This document shows positions 48,841 to 58,429 of a stretch of 64,000 nt of DNA, in pieces. This DNA is from an uncultured Lachnospiraceae bacterium. Lineage in GTDB: Bacteria; Bacillota; Clostridia; Lachnospirales; Lachnospiraceae. The stretch covers positions 1-64,000 of the forward strand of contig CATXUX010000017.1 in NCBI GenBank assembly GCA_958402795.1. The letters are read 5' to 3'. How positions within the stretch are numbered: position 1 is the stretch's first letter; each line of letters opens with the position of its first letter. Under the pieces are notes generated by a model. That model saw only the letters and a program-made list of their open reading frames with translations. It searched no databases and was not told where the DNA came from. The position numbers and the translations under genes were made by a program.

Positions 48841-50538
48841 ATGAGACAAAGTAAAGCTGGAAAACGCACACCGGTTGTATTATTGATTCTGATTTTATGT
48901 TTACAGACATTGTTTATGCTGCGGTATTGTAATATAAAATCAGGATATTTTGTGGATGAACTGTGGTCATACGGACTGGCAAACAGTTATTATCATGCAC
49001 AGATCTGGGAAGACGGCGCTCTGGATACTACAGAGATCGATCCAAAAATGTTTGAAGATTATCTGGTTGTGAATGAGGGAGAAGAATTCACCTACGATTC
49101 TGTTATTTATAATCAGACACATGACAGTCATCCGCCGCTTTTTTATATCGTTTTGCATACGATCAGTTCTTTCTTTCCGGGGGAATTCAGTAAATGGTTC
49201 GGACTGCTCCCAAATCTTGTTTATTTTATTATATCGATTGTGTTCCTGTATAAAATAGCAGGATTATTTACAAAGGACAGACTTTTCCCGCTGGTTCCGG
49301 TACTGATGTATGGATTTAGTATTGCAGCAGTGAACTCGGTCACTTATATCAGGATGTATATGATGCTGACGATGTGGTGTCTGATGTTTGCGTATTTCCA
49401 TCTGAAAACGGCCATAAAAGAACGGATGACATGGAAGGATCTTCTGCTGCTCGGGATATCTACTCTGGGAGGCGTGCTGACGCAGTATTATTTTGTGATT
49501 TTTGCATGCCCGTGGGTATTGCTTTATATTGTGTGGCTGTGGAAGAAAAAAGACGGGAAAGAATTTATAAAATATGCAGGAGCAGGAATCATAGGATGCG
49601 GTATCGCGGTTGCCTGCTATCCGGCTGCTGTCTTTAATGTGACCGGATCAAATGCGGGACACAGTGCATCTACATTTGCAAACCTCCGTGATTTTTCTGA
49701 CTGGGGAGAAAATATATCGACGTTTCTTCAGCAGATCAGCAGCCAGATGTTCGGCAGTATGTTCTGGATCGTGATCGGATGCTGTATTCTTGCAGCTGCG
49801 TTATATGTAGTAACCCATGTGCTATGGAAAGTTTCACTGAAGCGTGCAGATGGAAACGAGATCTGCAGAATATCTGTGGAAACGAATACGCAAAAACAGA
49901 TCTGGATATGGAAGATGAAGCGGGAACACATCGCGGCAGTGATGACCGGCTTAGCTACATTATTTTATTTTGTGATCGTTGCAAAGATTTCACCATGGCA
50001 GTCTGAACGCTATATGACCCCGATCCTTCCGCTGATCGTACTGCTGTTTTGCCTGTTTGCATACTGGGTATTCAAATTATGGGGAGTAAGAGGAAGAAAA
50101 CGTTTTCTTACGATGGTTCTTGTGGTTGCCGTGATCGGAGGTCTGACATATTTTGGGGAAGACCCGGAGTATCTTTATGAAGATGCGGGCAGTCATATTG
50201 CTGTCAGCGAAGAATACAGTGATGTGTCCTGTGTTTATATTTACACAACATCTTATATTATGATCAATAATGCACTGGAGTTACAGAACTATGAACATCT
50301 GTATCAGATGTATTATGGCGATATAGCAGAGAAGATGAAAGCTGTTGCGATAAACGGATCGGAATTGATCGTTTACGCGGACGTGGTCATGGACAGAGAA
50401 GAAGATGAAGACGGGAACCGGGTACTCTTCCCGATATCGGAGTGCTTGAAGCAGGTGGAGGAAATCAGTGGTCTGCAAAATTCTGAATTGTTGTTTACAG
50501 ATGAAAAAGTAGAGGTATACCGGTTATATAATGAATAA
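48841..50538 (+). CDS. GT-C-fold membrane glycosyltransferase (GT39/ArnT-like)
   Basis: The 565-residue protein has a first membrane segment, the acidic loop VDELWSYGLANS near 39 and HDSHPPLFYIVLHT near 100. Both are typical of the first outer loops of GT-C enzymes that use polyprenyl-phosphate sugars. About ten further membrane segments follow (to about 430), then a C-terminal extracytoplasmic domain. It would add a sugar to the glycan on the outer face. Together with the GtrB and GtrA proteins it could form a three-part side-chain modification system (inference). Confidence 0.82.
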   Translation: MRQSKAGKRTPVVLLILILCLQTLFMLRYCNIKSGYFVDELWSYGLANSYYHAQIWEDGALDTTEIDPKMFEDYLVVNEGEEFTYDSVIYNQTHDSHPPLFYIVLHTISSFFPGEFSKWFGLLPNLVYFIISIVFLYKIAGLFTKDRLFPLVPVLMYGFSIAAVNSVTYIRMYMMLTMWCLMFAYFHLKTAIKERMTWKDLLLLGISTLGGVLTQYYFVIFACPWVLLYIVWLWKKKDGKEFIKYAGAGIIGCGIAVACYPAAVFNVTGSNAGHSASTFANLRDFSDWGENISTFLQQISSQMFGSMFWIVIGCCILAAALYVVTHVLWKVSLKRADGNEICRISVETNTQKQIWIWKMKREHIAAVMTGLATLFYFVIVAKISPWQSERYMTPILPLIVLLFCLFAYWVFKLWGVRGRKRFLTMVLVVAVIGGLTYFGEDPEYLYEDAGSHIAVSEEYSDVSCVYIYTTSYIMINNALELQNYEHLYQMYYGDIAEKMKAVAINGSELIVYADVVMDREEDEDGNRVLFPISECLKQVEEISGLQNSELLFTDEKVEVYRLYNE

Positions 50539-50545
50539 GATTGAA

Positions 50546-50584
50546 AGAAAGAATCGAGGCTGATATTTGGTCTCGATTCTTTCT
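50546..50584 (+). terminator. terminator-like hairpin after the GT-C gene
   Basis: Thirteen-bp arms AGAAAGAATCGAG (50546-50558) and CTCGATTCTTTCT (50572-50584) pair perfectly. The U run is weak (a TTTTT lies only at 50594-50599). Confidence 0.65.
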
Positions 50585-50644
50585 GGGTAACATCTTTTTG
50601 AATCTTTTGTGATATAGGTTGTATTTTCCGGGAGAATTTGGTAA

Positions 50645-50650
50645 TATACT
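50645..50650 (+). promoter_or_regulatory. possible -10 box before the aminotransferase gene
   Basis: TATACT lies within the palindrome ATACTATAGTAT (50646-50657), but no convincing -35 is 17 bp upstream. The region 50585-50728 is otherwise A/T-rich and holds no gene that I can see. Confidence 0.35.
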
Positions 50651-50728
50651 ATAGTATGTAATATTTTTGTAATAATTTATGATAGCAGAGAAATGATTCC
50701 TTTATGAACAGGGGAAAAGAGGTACTTT

Positions 50729-51928
50729 ATGGCTGAGATGCATATTGCGTTTTCTCCGCCGGATATTACGGAGGATGAAATTGCAGAGGTTGTAGATACA
50801 CTGAGGAGCGGCTGGATCACGACAGGGCCGAAGACGAAACAGTTTGAGAAAAACCTGGCGGAGTTTATCGGAACGAACCGTGTGGTATGTTTGAATTCGG
50901 CGACGGCATGTGCGGAGATGACGCTTCGCCTGCTGGGAGTCGGACCGGGAGACGAGGTGATCACGACGGCATATACCTATACAGCGACAGCGAGTGTTGC
51001 CGTGCATGTAGGTGCAGAGCTGGTGCTTGTGGATACGGCTCCGGGTTCTTATGAGATGGATTATGAGCAGCTTGCGGATGCGGTAACAGAGCGTACCAAG
51101 GTGATCATACCTGTTGATCTCGGCGGGATTATGTGTGATTATGATAAGATATTCCGGATTGTGGAGGAAAAAAGGTCTCTGTTCCATCCGTCCGGCACTT
51201 TGCAGGAAAGGATCGGAAGGGTGATCATTCTTGCAGACGGGGCGCATGCACTCGGGGCGCGCCGCGCGGGGAAGATGTGCGGACAGGTCGCTGATTTTAC
51301 CAGCTTTTCGTTTCATGCGGTAAAGAATTTGACGACAGCGGAAGGAGGAGCGGTTACATGGCGCCCGATCTCCGGTGTAGACGATGAAGAGATTTATCGT
51401 CAGTATATGCTGCTGTCACTGCATGGACAGTCTAAGGATGCATTGGCAAAGACAAAACTGGGGGCATGGGAATATGACGTTACAGAGCCGAATTATAAAT
51501 GCAATATGACAGATATCATGGCGTCGATCGGACTGGTTCAGCTGCGAAGATACCCAGCATTACTGAAGCGGAGAAGAGAGATGATTGAAACATATGACCG
51601 GGAACTGGAAGGAACGGGACTGATTCCGGCACGGCATTACGGATCGGATTTTACTTCCAGTGGTCATTTATATCTGACCCGTTTTCCGGGACGCAGCCGG
51701 GAAGCGTGTAATGAGATTATTACAAAGCTTGCAGAGCATGGTGTGGCGGCGAATGTACATTATAAACCCTTGCCGCTTTTAAGCGCTTATAGAAAGCTTG
51801 GATTTGATATAGCGGACTATCCGAATGCATATGATATGTATGAGAATGAGATCACACTTCCACTCCATACAAAATTAACGGATGAAGAACTGGTCTATGT
51901 GACAGATACGCTAAAAAAATGCATGTAA
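50729..51928 (+). CDS. DegT/DnrJ/EryC1-family sugar aminotransferase
   Basis: The 399-residue PLP enzyme has NSATACAEM near 56, the PLP-contact aspartate in LADGAHALGA (about 170) and the PLP lysine in SFHAVKNLTTAEGG (K199). Family members aminate 4-keto or 3-keto nucleotide sugars. The best local substrate is the UDP-4-keto-6-deoxy-HexNAc expected from the CapD-like dehydratase at 21551, giving a 4-amino sugar as in PglE or WcfR systems (inference). The PglC-like transferase follows 12 bases later. Confidence 0.92.
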   Translation: MAEMHIAFSPPDITEDEIAEVVDTLRSGWITTGPKTKQFEKNLAEFIGTNRVVCLNSATACAEMTLRLLGVGPGDEVITTAYTYTATASVAVHVGAELVLVDTAPGSYEMDYEQLADAVTERTKVIIPVDLGGIMCDYDKIFRIVEEKRSLFHPSGTLQERIGRVIILADGAHALGARRAGKMCGQVADFTSFSFHAVKNLTTAEGGAVTWRPISGVDDEEIYRQYMLLSLHGQSKDALAKTKLGAWEYDVTEPNYKCNMTDIMASIGLVQLRRYPALLKRRREMIETYDRELEGTGLIPARHYGSDFTSSGHLYLTRFPGRSREACNEIITKLAEHGVAANVHYKPLPLLSAYRKLGFDIADYPNAYDMYENEITLPLHTKLTDEELVYVTDTLKKCM

Positions 51929-51940
51929 TAAGGTAAAAAA

Positions 51941-52621
51941 ATGAAAAAATGGGAAGAACTCCCATCGTTTATGAAAAACGATGAGGTGAAGGCATACTAT
52001 GATATTTTAAAAAAGCATGAAGCGGAATTAAAAGCAAAACGTTTGATGGACATTATACTTTCCTTACTTCTGCTGGTCGTGCTGTCTCCGGTCATGTTAG
52101 CGGTCGCTATTGCGATCCGCCTGGATTCTCCCGGACCGGTGATTTTTAAACAGGTGCGGGTAACACAGTATGGCAGAAAGTTTTATATTCTGAAATTCCG
52201 GACAATGGTACAGGACGCTGAGAAAAAAGGAAATCAGGTCACAGTCAGCGGGGATGCAAGGCTGACTCGCGTGGGAAAAGTAATACGCGGCTGCAGGATC
52301 GATGAGTTCCCGCAGCTGATCAATGTACTGCGTGGAGAGATGTCTTTTGTCGGAACTCGTCCGGAAGTCGTAAAATATGTCAGAGCATATACGAAAGAGA
52401 TGAGGGCGACGCTCCTTCTGCCTGCGGGGATCACATCCCGCGCAAGTATGTGCTATAAAGATGAAGGAAAAATGCTGGAAAAGGCAGAGGATGTAGACGC
52501 GATGTATATTCATCAGATCCTTCCGGAAAAAATGAGCTATAATCTGGAGGATCTGCGAAATTATAGTTTCCGTCAGGATATAAAAACAATATTTATGACA
52601 GTTTTTGCCGTGCTGCGGTAG
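51941..52621 (+). CDS. initiating sugar-phosphate transferase (PglC/WcaJ C-terminal type)
   Basis: The 226-residue monotopic phosphoglycosyltransferase has one hydrophobic segment (about 30-55; LLLLVVLSPVMLAVAIAI), the DSPGPVIFKQ motif, KFRTMV and the catalytic pair DEFPQLINVLRGEMSFVGTRPE. It moves a sugar-1-phosphate from a UDP sugar to undecaprenyl phosphate, starting glycan assembly. The short form without extra membrane domains resembles PglC, which uses 4-amino-4,6-dideoxy sugars. This matches the aminotransferase next to it. Confidence 0.93.
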   Translation: MKKWEELPSFMKNDEVKAYYDILKKHEAELKAKRLMDIILSLLLLVVLSPVMLAVAIAIRLDSPGPVIFKQVRVTQYGRKFYILKFRTMVQDAEKKGNQVTVSGDARLTRVGKVIRGCRIDEFPQLINVLRGEMSFVGTRPEVVKYVRAYTKEMRATLLLPAGITSRASMCYKDEGKMLEKAEDVDAMYIHQILPEKMSYNLEDLRNYSFRQDIKTIFMTVFAVLR

Positions 52622-52645
52622 CACACGGCAGACCGGAGGGGAAAG

Positions 52646-53677
52646 ATGACAGTTACGCTGGGCGTAGTCGCCTATAACGAAGAAAAAAGTCTGCCGCGGC
52701 TTTTGAAGGACATTCAGGCGCAGGATTATCCGGCAGAGCAGATGGAAATCCTGCTGGTCGACAGTGGGTCGGACGATGGAACAAAAGCGGTGATGGACCA
52801 GTTTGCCGCAGATAATCCGCAGTATATCCGGGTTGTTGTTGCAGATAATCCGAAAAGAAAACAGGCTGCGGGATGGAACGTAGTGTTATCATTGTTTCAG
52901 GAGGATGTAGTTATCCGGATTGACGCACATGCGAGGATCCCGTCAGATTTTGTCCGGAAGAATATGGAATGCTTAGAAGACGGGGAATATGTTTCCGGAG
53001 GCCCGAGAATGAATCTTCCGGAAGAAGAAACCCCATGGCAGGAAATGTTGCTTGGCGTGGAGCAGTCGATGTTCGGAAGCGGAATCGCTGCATTCCGGGG
53101 GAAGAAACAGAAAGAGGAAAAACGCAAATATGTGAATTCGATGTTCCATGCTGCATACAGACGGGAAGTTTTTGAAAAAGCCGGTATGTTTGATGAACGG
53201 CTCGGACGGACAGAAGATAACGAGCTGCATTACCGGATACGGAAAAATGGTTTCCGGCTTTGCTATGATCCGTCTATCCGTTCCTGGCAGTATATAAGAA
53301 GCTCTCTTCCGGGAATGATGAAGCAGAAATATGAAAACGGATACTGGATCGCACTGACAACAAAAGTATGTCCACAGTGTCTGTCGTTGTATCATTTTGT
53401 TCCGTTTGCATTTGTAATGGCGGTGATCGGCTCTGCTGTTCTTGCTATACGGGGAAACAAGAAACCGGCCGGATTACTTGGCGGTGTTTATACAGGCGCT
53501 GCAGTTTTGATGTCAGCGTCGGCGGTAAAAGGCACAAAAAAACATTTATGCCAGTTATTTATGCCGCTTGTTTTTTTCCTGATGCATATGAGCTATGGGA
53601 TTGGAAGTCTGATCGGTTTTTTGAAAGCACCATTCTGGAAAACTGAGGAAAGCGAAAAAACGGAGAAAAACAGTTGA
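52646..53677 (+). CDS. family 2 glycosyltransferase with C-terminal membrane segments
   Basis: The 343-residue protein has a GT-A domain (LGVVAYNEEKSLPR, LLVDSGSDDGT, IRIDAHARI, GRTEDNELHYRI), followed by about three membrane segments (about 250-330). The layout resembles ExoA-type glucosyltransferases of exopolysaccharide loci. The sugar transferred is unknown. Twenty-four bases separate it from the initiating transferase, so it is a candidate to add the second sugar. Confidence 0.88.
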   Translation: MTVTLGVVAYNEEKSLPRLLKDIQAQDYPAEQMEILLVDSGSDDGTKAVMDQFAADNPQYIRVVVADNPKRKQAAGWNVVLSLFQEDVVIRIDAHARIPSDFVRKNMECLEDGEYVSGGPRMNLPEEETPWQEMLLGVEQSMFGSGIAAFRGKKQKEEKRKYVNSMFHAAYRREVFEKAGMFDERLGRTEDNELHYRIRKNGFRLCYDPSIRSWQYIRSSLPGMMKQKYENGYWIALTTKVCPQCLSLYHFVPFAFVMAVIGSAVLAIRGNKKPAGLLGGVYTGAAVLMSASAVKGTKKHLCQLFMPLVFFLMHMSYGIGSLIGFLKAPFWKTEESEKTEKNS

Positions 53678-53702
53678 TTCTTTTGACAGAATAGAGTATA
53701 TT
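53674..53702 (+). promoter_or_regulatory. promoter for the second LCP gene
   Basis: TTGATT (53674-53679) and TATATT (53697-53702) are 17 bp apart. The TGA stop of the upstream glycosyltransferase lies inside the -35. A second TTGACA at 53683 has no good partner. Confidence 0.5.
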
Positions 53703-53747
53703 TTAAACGTATATGCGAGATACGGACTTTTAAAGTGAGGTTTATTT

Positions 53748-55118
53748 ATGTCGAACAGTAGAAAAAAAAGCAGAAACCGCGGAAGAAAAAAGGGAAACGT
53801 ACTTACGCGTATGGCTGTGTGGAAAAAAATCCTTCTCTGCTCCATAGGAATTGTTCTTTGTCTGGTCGGTATGGCAGGCTGCTATGTTATGGCAAAGTGG
53901 GACCTGATGGATACGGAAGATATCCAGGCAGAGGATATCGTGATTAACGAAGAAGTAAAAAAGAATCTGGATTTAGGTGAAGGCTATACAAACATTGCGC
54001 TTTTTGGCGTAGATACGCGAGAAGGAGATCTGGAAGAGGGTACAAGATCAGACGCAATCATCGTAGCAAGTTTAAATAATAAGACAAAAGAAATCCGAAT
54101 GGTATCTGTTTATCGGGATACACTGCTTGATCTGGGGGACGGATCAACATATGAAAAGTGCAATGCGGCATACAGCTATGGAGGACCGAAGCAGGCAATC
54201 AGCATGCTGAATATGAATCTTGATTTAGATATTCAGGATTATGTTACTGTCGACTTTGGCGCAATTGCAGATGTGATCGATCTTCTTGGCGGTATTGAAC
54301 TGGATGTAACCGATGAAGAAGCGGAGGAAATGAATAATCATATTCTGGGAACCGGTCTTGAAGCAGGAAAAGAAGTTCATTATATGGAAGGAGGCGGGCA
54401 TCTTCTGCTGGACGGCGTGCAGGCAACTACCTATGCAAGAGTACGTTCAACTGCAGGCGGAGATTTTACCAGGACAGAGAGACAGCGCATTGTAATTGAA
54501 AAGATCGTTGAAAAGGCTATGCAGACAGATCTTGCTACGCTGAATAAGATCATTGATCAGGTGTTCCCGCAGATTTCTACAAGTTTTACGTTGTCCGAGA
54601 TACTGACGTATGCTACGGCGTATAAGGAATATACATTAGGGGAGAACACAGGTTTCCCATTTGAAGAGTTTCGGACAACAGATACATTATCCGGGAAGGG
54701 AGATGTTGTACTGGCAAGCACGCTGACGGAAAATGTATCGAAACTTCACGAGTTTTTGTTTGATACAAAGGACTACACACCGTCTTCAGCCGTTCAGACG
54801 ATCAGCGATACCATCGAATATATGGCATCCACGATGTCGACATCGGGTGGTACATATACGGATGGGGATACGTCGTCCGGGCAGGATTACTTATATGACG
54901 ATTCCTACACGCAGCAGGAAAACTGGAGCGGCGACAGTTACACAGACGGATACGAGGAAAACTGGACGGAAGACAGCTATACAGGCGGCTGGGAAGAAGA
55001 CAACAGTTATACGGAAGATCCCGGAGATGCAGGGTATTATGAAGATCCGAGTGGCGGATATGTGGAAGACAGCTATACAGATAGCAGCACATATATAGAT
55101 GAAGGCAACAGTTATTAA
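53748..55118 (+). CDS. LCP-family ligase with low-complexity tail
   Basis: The 456-residue protein has a very basic cytoplasmic start, one membrane segment (about 28-48) and an LCP domain (about 75-300) with FGVDTREGDLEEGTRSDA, SVYRDTLLDLG and ARVRSTAGGDFTRTERQR, the expected arginine-rich pyrophosphate-binding motif. The last 85 residues are a Tyr/Ser/Thr/Asp/Gly-rich tail with repeated SYTDG and SYTGG units, which is unusual for the family. It should attach the glycan to peptidoglycan. The cohesin-like gene follows 38 bases later. Confidence 0.92.
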   Translation: MSNSRKKSRNRGRKKGNVLTRMAVWKKILLCSIGIVLCLVGMAGCYVMAKWDLMDTEDIQAEDIVINEEVKKNLDLGEGYTNIALFGVDTREGDLEEGTRSDAIIVASLNNKTKEIRMVSVYRDTLLDLGDGSTYEKCNAAYSYGGPKQAISMLNMNLDLDIQDYVTVDFGAIADVIDLLGGIELDVTDEEAEEMNNHILGTGLEAGKEVHYMEGGGHLLLDGVQATTYARVRSTAGGDFTRTERQRIVIEKIVEKAMQTDLATLNKIIDQVFPQISTSFTLSEILTYATAYKEYTLGENTGFPFEEFRTTDTLSGKGDVVLASTLTENVSKLHEFLFDTKDYTPSSAVQTISDTIEYMASTMSTSGGTYTDGDTSSGQDYLYDDSYTQQENWSGDSYTDGYEENWTEDSYTGGWEEDNSYTEDPGDAGYYEDPSGGYVEDSYTDSSTYIDEGNSY

Positions 55119-55156
55119 GATAGAAAGTTAAAAAACAGAGGAGAGAAGGGAACAAA

Positions 55157-56533
55157 ATGAACAAAATAAAAAAATTAAGTGCAATCATGCTGTTTTGCTG
55201 TATGTTAGTTTCGAATTTGACAGTTACGGCCCTGGCTGCGGATGGAACCTTGATGTTTTCTGATCCGGAAACAAAAGCGGGAGAACGGGTTGGAGTAGAT
55301 CTTGTTGTAAATGGCGGCGATGCAGCTCTGGGTGATGTTGAAGTGAACGTTCGTTATGATACTTCTATGCTGGAGTTTATTGAAGGTGAGAATGTTTCAG
55401 CAGGAGAAGACGGAATCCTGACCTATCGTGTTCAGGGAAGCGGGAATGAAACCGAATATCGGACTACATTATATTTTACAGCGCTGAAGGCAGGGGATAC
55501 GACACTGTCTGTAGAGGGAAGTACCGCTTATTTGTATTCAGATGAGACACTTAACCTTACAGAAGGCAGCTCGGCAATTAAGATTGCAGAGGGTGAGAAT
55601 GTGGCGCAGGAAACATCTGCATCGGATGCGGAGGATGTACCGGTAACAGTAGACGGGACTCAGTATACGCTGTCAGACCATTTTTCAGAGGCATTGATCC
55701 CGGAAGGGTATACGGAAACAACAGTAACTTATGGCGGAGCGGAGCGCAAGTTTGTCGTGAATGAAACGAATACCGTGTATCTTGGGTATCTGCTTGATGC
55801 ATCCGGAAACGGAGCGTTCTTCCTCTATGACAGTGACAAAGCCTCATTTTCCCCATATGTGGAATATAAACTGTCTGATACAACGTCGATAGTTCTTTTA
55901 AATGATGATTCGGCGATTTCCCTGCCGGAGAGATATCAGGAAACGACTCTGACAATTAACGATGCTGTATTTCCTGTATGGCAGGATATGGAGCAGCAGA
56001 CATATTATATTGTATATGCAGTCAATAACAATGGTACAAAGAGTCTGTACCAATATGATTCGGAAGAACAAACATATCAGCGGATCGAGATTCAGGCTGA
56101 GCAGGATGAGAATGAGACGGATAGTTCTTTATTAGGAACAATCCAGGGGGTTGTAGACCAGTTCTTCCCGATTGTATTTGCCGTAGTGGTTGCGGTTCTG
56201 ATTCTTATGCTGGTTATTATCATTGTTGTAGCAGTGAAGCTGGTCCACTGTAATCAGGAATTAGATGAGCTGTATGGAGAAGATAAGGATAACGGAAACA
56301 GCAATCATACGGGAGGGACTTCCGGAAACAAGAAAGATAATCTGTTTATCGTACAGGATGACGATGATGATGATTATATGGAAGAAGATTATGAAGAGGA
56401 AGAGTCTTATCGGTCCGGCGGCAACGGATATGATGAGGCAGATGATGATGAAGATTATGACGATGGAGACTATGACGACGATGACGATGATGATGACGAT
56501 GATAGTTTCGACATAGATTTCATTGATCTGTAA
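55157..56533 (+). CDS. membrane-anchored cohesin-like domain protein with acidic tail
   Basis: The 458-residue protein has a signal peptide (to about residue 28). A cohesin-like beta-sandwich (about 30-140) has KAGERVGVDLVVNGG, VRYDTSMLEFIEG and LYFTALKAGDTTLSV. A second domain of unknown fold (about 160-310) contains YTLSDHFSEALIPEGY. A single membrane segment (about 335-360) precedes a very acidic cytoplasmic tail ending in a run of nine aspartates. Cohesin-like domains bind dockerins or other partners. None of the ChW enzymes shows an obvious dockerin, so the partner is unknown. Confidence 0.8.
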   Translation: MNKIKKLSAIMLFCCMLVSNLTVTALAADGTLMFSDPETKAGERVGVDLVVNGGDAALGDVEVNVRYDTSMLEFIEGENVSAGEDGILTYRVQGSGNETEYRTTLYFTALKAGDTTLSVEGSTAYLYSDETLNLTEGSSAIKIAEGENVAQETSASDAEDVPVTVDGTQYTLSDHFSEALIPEGYTETTVTYGGAERKFVVNETNTVYLGYLLDASGNGAFFLYDSDKASFSPYVEYKLSDTTSIVLLNDDSAISLPERYQETTLTINDAVFPVWQDMEQQTYYIVYAVNNNGTKSLYQYDSEEQTYQRIEIQAEQDENETDSSLLGTIQGVVDQFFPIVFAVVVAVLILMLVIIIVVAVKLVHCNQELDELYGEDKDNGNSNHTGGTSGNKKDNLFIVQDDDDDDYMEEDYEEEESYRSGGNGYDEADDDEDYDDGDYDDDDDDDDDDSFDIDFIDL

Positions 56534-56541
56534 AACAAAAG

Positions 56542-56577
56542 ACGGTTATGTGTAATGCATAACCGTTTCCTTTTTTA
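56542..56577 (+). terminator. rho-independent terminator before glmS
   Basis: ACGGTTATG (56542-56550) pairs with CATAACCGT (56558-56566), followed by TTTCCTTTTTT. Confidence 0.9.
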
Positions 56578-56602
56578 AATAAACAGGGAGGTTGGTTACG
56601 TT

Positions 56603-58429
56603 ATGTGTGGAATTGTAGGCTATGTGGGAGACCGTCAGGCTGCACCGATCCTGCTGGACGGTCTGGAAAAACTGGAATATCGCGGGTATGATTCGGCAGG
56701 AATCGCAGTATATAACGGGAAAAATATCGAAATGAAGAAGGCAAAGGGCCGGTTGAAGGTGCTGCGTGAACTGACGCATGATGGAAGAACTCTTTCCGGG
56801 ACGATCGGGATCGGGCATACCCGCTGGGCAACGCACGGCGAGCCGTCTGATGCGAATGCACACCCACATTTCAATAAGGATAAAAGTATTGTGGTTGTCC
56901 ATAATGGGATTATCGAGAATTATCTGAAGTTAAAAAATAAGCTGATACGAAAAGGCTATCAGTTTATATCGGATACAGACACCGAAGTGGTTGCACATCT
57001 GCTGGACTATTACTACAACGGTAATCCGCTGCAGACGATCACAAAAGTGATGCATCGCATGGAGGGGTCATACGCACTGGGGATTCTGTTCAAAGACCAT
57101 CCGGACGAATTGTATGCCGTGCGAAAGGATAGTCCGCTGATCGTAGGGCATGCAGAAGACGGCTGTATCATTGCATCCGACGTGCCCGCTGTCCTGAAAT
57201 ATACAAGGGACGTTTATTTCATAGAAAATGAAGAAATCGTCAGAATGACGAAGGAATCTATGGAATTTTTCAATGTAGACGAAGAGGCGATCGAGAAAAC
57301 CCCGGTTCATATTGACTGGGATGTAGATGCCGCTGAAAAAGGCGGTTATGAACATTTTATGCTGAAAGAAATGTATGAGCAGCCGAAAGCGATTGCGGAT
57401 ACATTTTCTCCGCGCATCAAAGACGGCAAAATCGTCATCGAAGAGCTGGGGATGACGGACGACGAGATCAGGGCAGTACGAAAGATCATGATCGTAGCGT
57501 GTGGTTCTGCGTATCATGTCGGCATGACGAGCAAATATGTGTTGGAAGGCATGGCACGGATCCCGGTGGAAGTGGATCTGGCGTCGGAATTCCGTTACCG
57601 GGATCCACTGATTGAAGAGGGAACTCTTGTAATCGTGATCAGCCAGTCCGGTGAAACGGCGGATTCCCTGGCTGCCCTGCGTGAGGCTCAGGCACGGGGC
57701 GCCCGTGTTCTCGGAATTGTCAATGTAGTAGGAAGCTCCATTGCGCGCGAAGCGGACAATGTCATGTATACATGGGCAGGACCGGAGATCGCTGTTGCAA
57801 CGACCAAGGCATATTCCTGCCAGCTCATTGCCATGGATCTTCTGGCAATGAAATTTGCAAGAACACGGGGGACGATCACGGATCAGGAATTACAGGGATA
57901 TATCGAAGATATGAAACGGCTTCCGGATCAGGTGGAACTTTTGCTGAATCATAAGAATCGTGTTCAGAAGTTCGCGAACCGTTATCTGGCGGCGCGGGAT
58001 GTGTTTTTTATCGGGCGTGGGATTGATTATGCGATTTCATTAGAAGGATCGCTGAAGCTGAAAGAAATCTCCTATATCCATTCCGAGGCATATGCGGCGG
58101 GGGAACTGAAGCATGGTACAATTTCTCTGATCGAGGATGGCACGCTGGTTGTAGCGGTTCTGACGCAGCCGGATTTGTACAAAAAGATCATCAGCAATAT
58201 GGTCGAGGTACGGACCCGGGGCGCCTTTGTACTTGCCGTAACGAATGAAGGAAATGACGAAGTGGAGCGGGCGGCAGATTATGTGATCTACATTCCGCAG
58301 ACCAATAAATATTTTACCAATTCACTGGCGATCATTCCGCTTCAGCTGTTTGGATATTATATTTCCGTCGGGAAAGGCTGCGATGTGGATAAGCCAAGAA
58401 ACCTCGCAAAGTCTGTAACGGTAGAATAA
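56603..58429 (+). CDS. glmS: glutamine-fructose-6-phosphate aminotransferase GlmS
   Basis: The 608-residue enzyme makes glucosamine-6-phosphate, the entry to UDP-GlcNAc for peptidoglycan and the HexNAc sugars of this locus. The glutaminase nucleophile is the Cys after Met1 (MCGIVGYVG). Two SIS isomerase domains follow (about 290-430 and 460-600; VACGSAYHVG, VISQSGETADSL), ending in KSVTVE. Its leader is only 69 bases after the previous stop and holds a terminator, so no glmS ribozyme fits here. Confidence 0.97.
   Translation: MCGIVGYVGDRQAAPILLDGLEKLEYRGYDSAGIAVYNGKNIEMKKAKGRLKVLRELTHDGRTLSGTIGIGHTRWATHGEPSDANAHPHFNKDKSIVVVHNGIIENYLKLKNKLIRKGYQFISDTDTEVVAHLLDYYYNGNPLQTITKVMHRMEGSYALGILFKDHPDELYAVRKDSPLIVGHAEDGCIIASDVPAVLKYTRDVYFIENEEIVRMTKESMEFFNVDEEAIEKTPVHIDWDVDAAEKGGYEHFMLKEMYEQPKAIADTFSPRIKDGKIVIEELGMTDDEIRAVRKIMIVACGSAYHVGMTSKYVLEGMARIPVEVDLASEFRYRDPLIEEGTLVIVISQSGETADSLAALREAQARGARVLGIVNVVGSSIAREADNVMYTWAGPEIAVATTKAYSCQLIAMDLLAMKFARTRGTITDQELQGYIEDMKRLPDQVELLLNHKNRVQKFANRYLAARDVFFIGRGIDYAISLEGSLKLKEISYIHSEAYAAGELKHGTISLIEDGTLVVAVLTQPDLYKKIISNMVEVRTRGAFVLAVTNEGNDEVERAADYVIYIPQTNKYFTNSLAIIPLQLFGYYISVGKGCDVDKPRNLAKSVTVE

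Noticed and set aside
50645..50680. BlaI operator before the aminotransferase gene
   Set aside because: A single TGTAATATTT half-site is present but the other arm does not match TACA. The same holds at 59949-59960.
56534..56602. glmS ribozyme expected in front of glmS
   Set aside because: Only 69 bases lie between the genes and half is a terminator, so there is no room for the ribozyme core.
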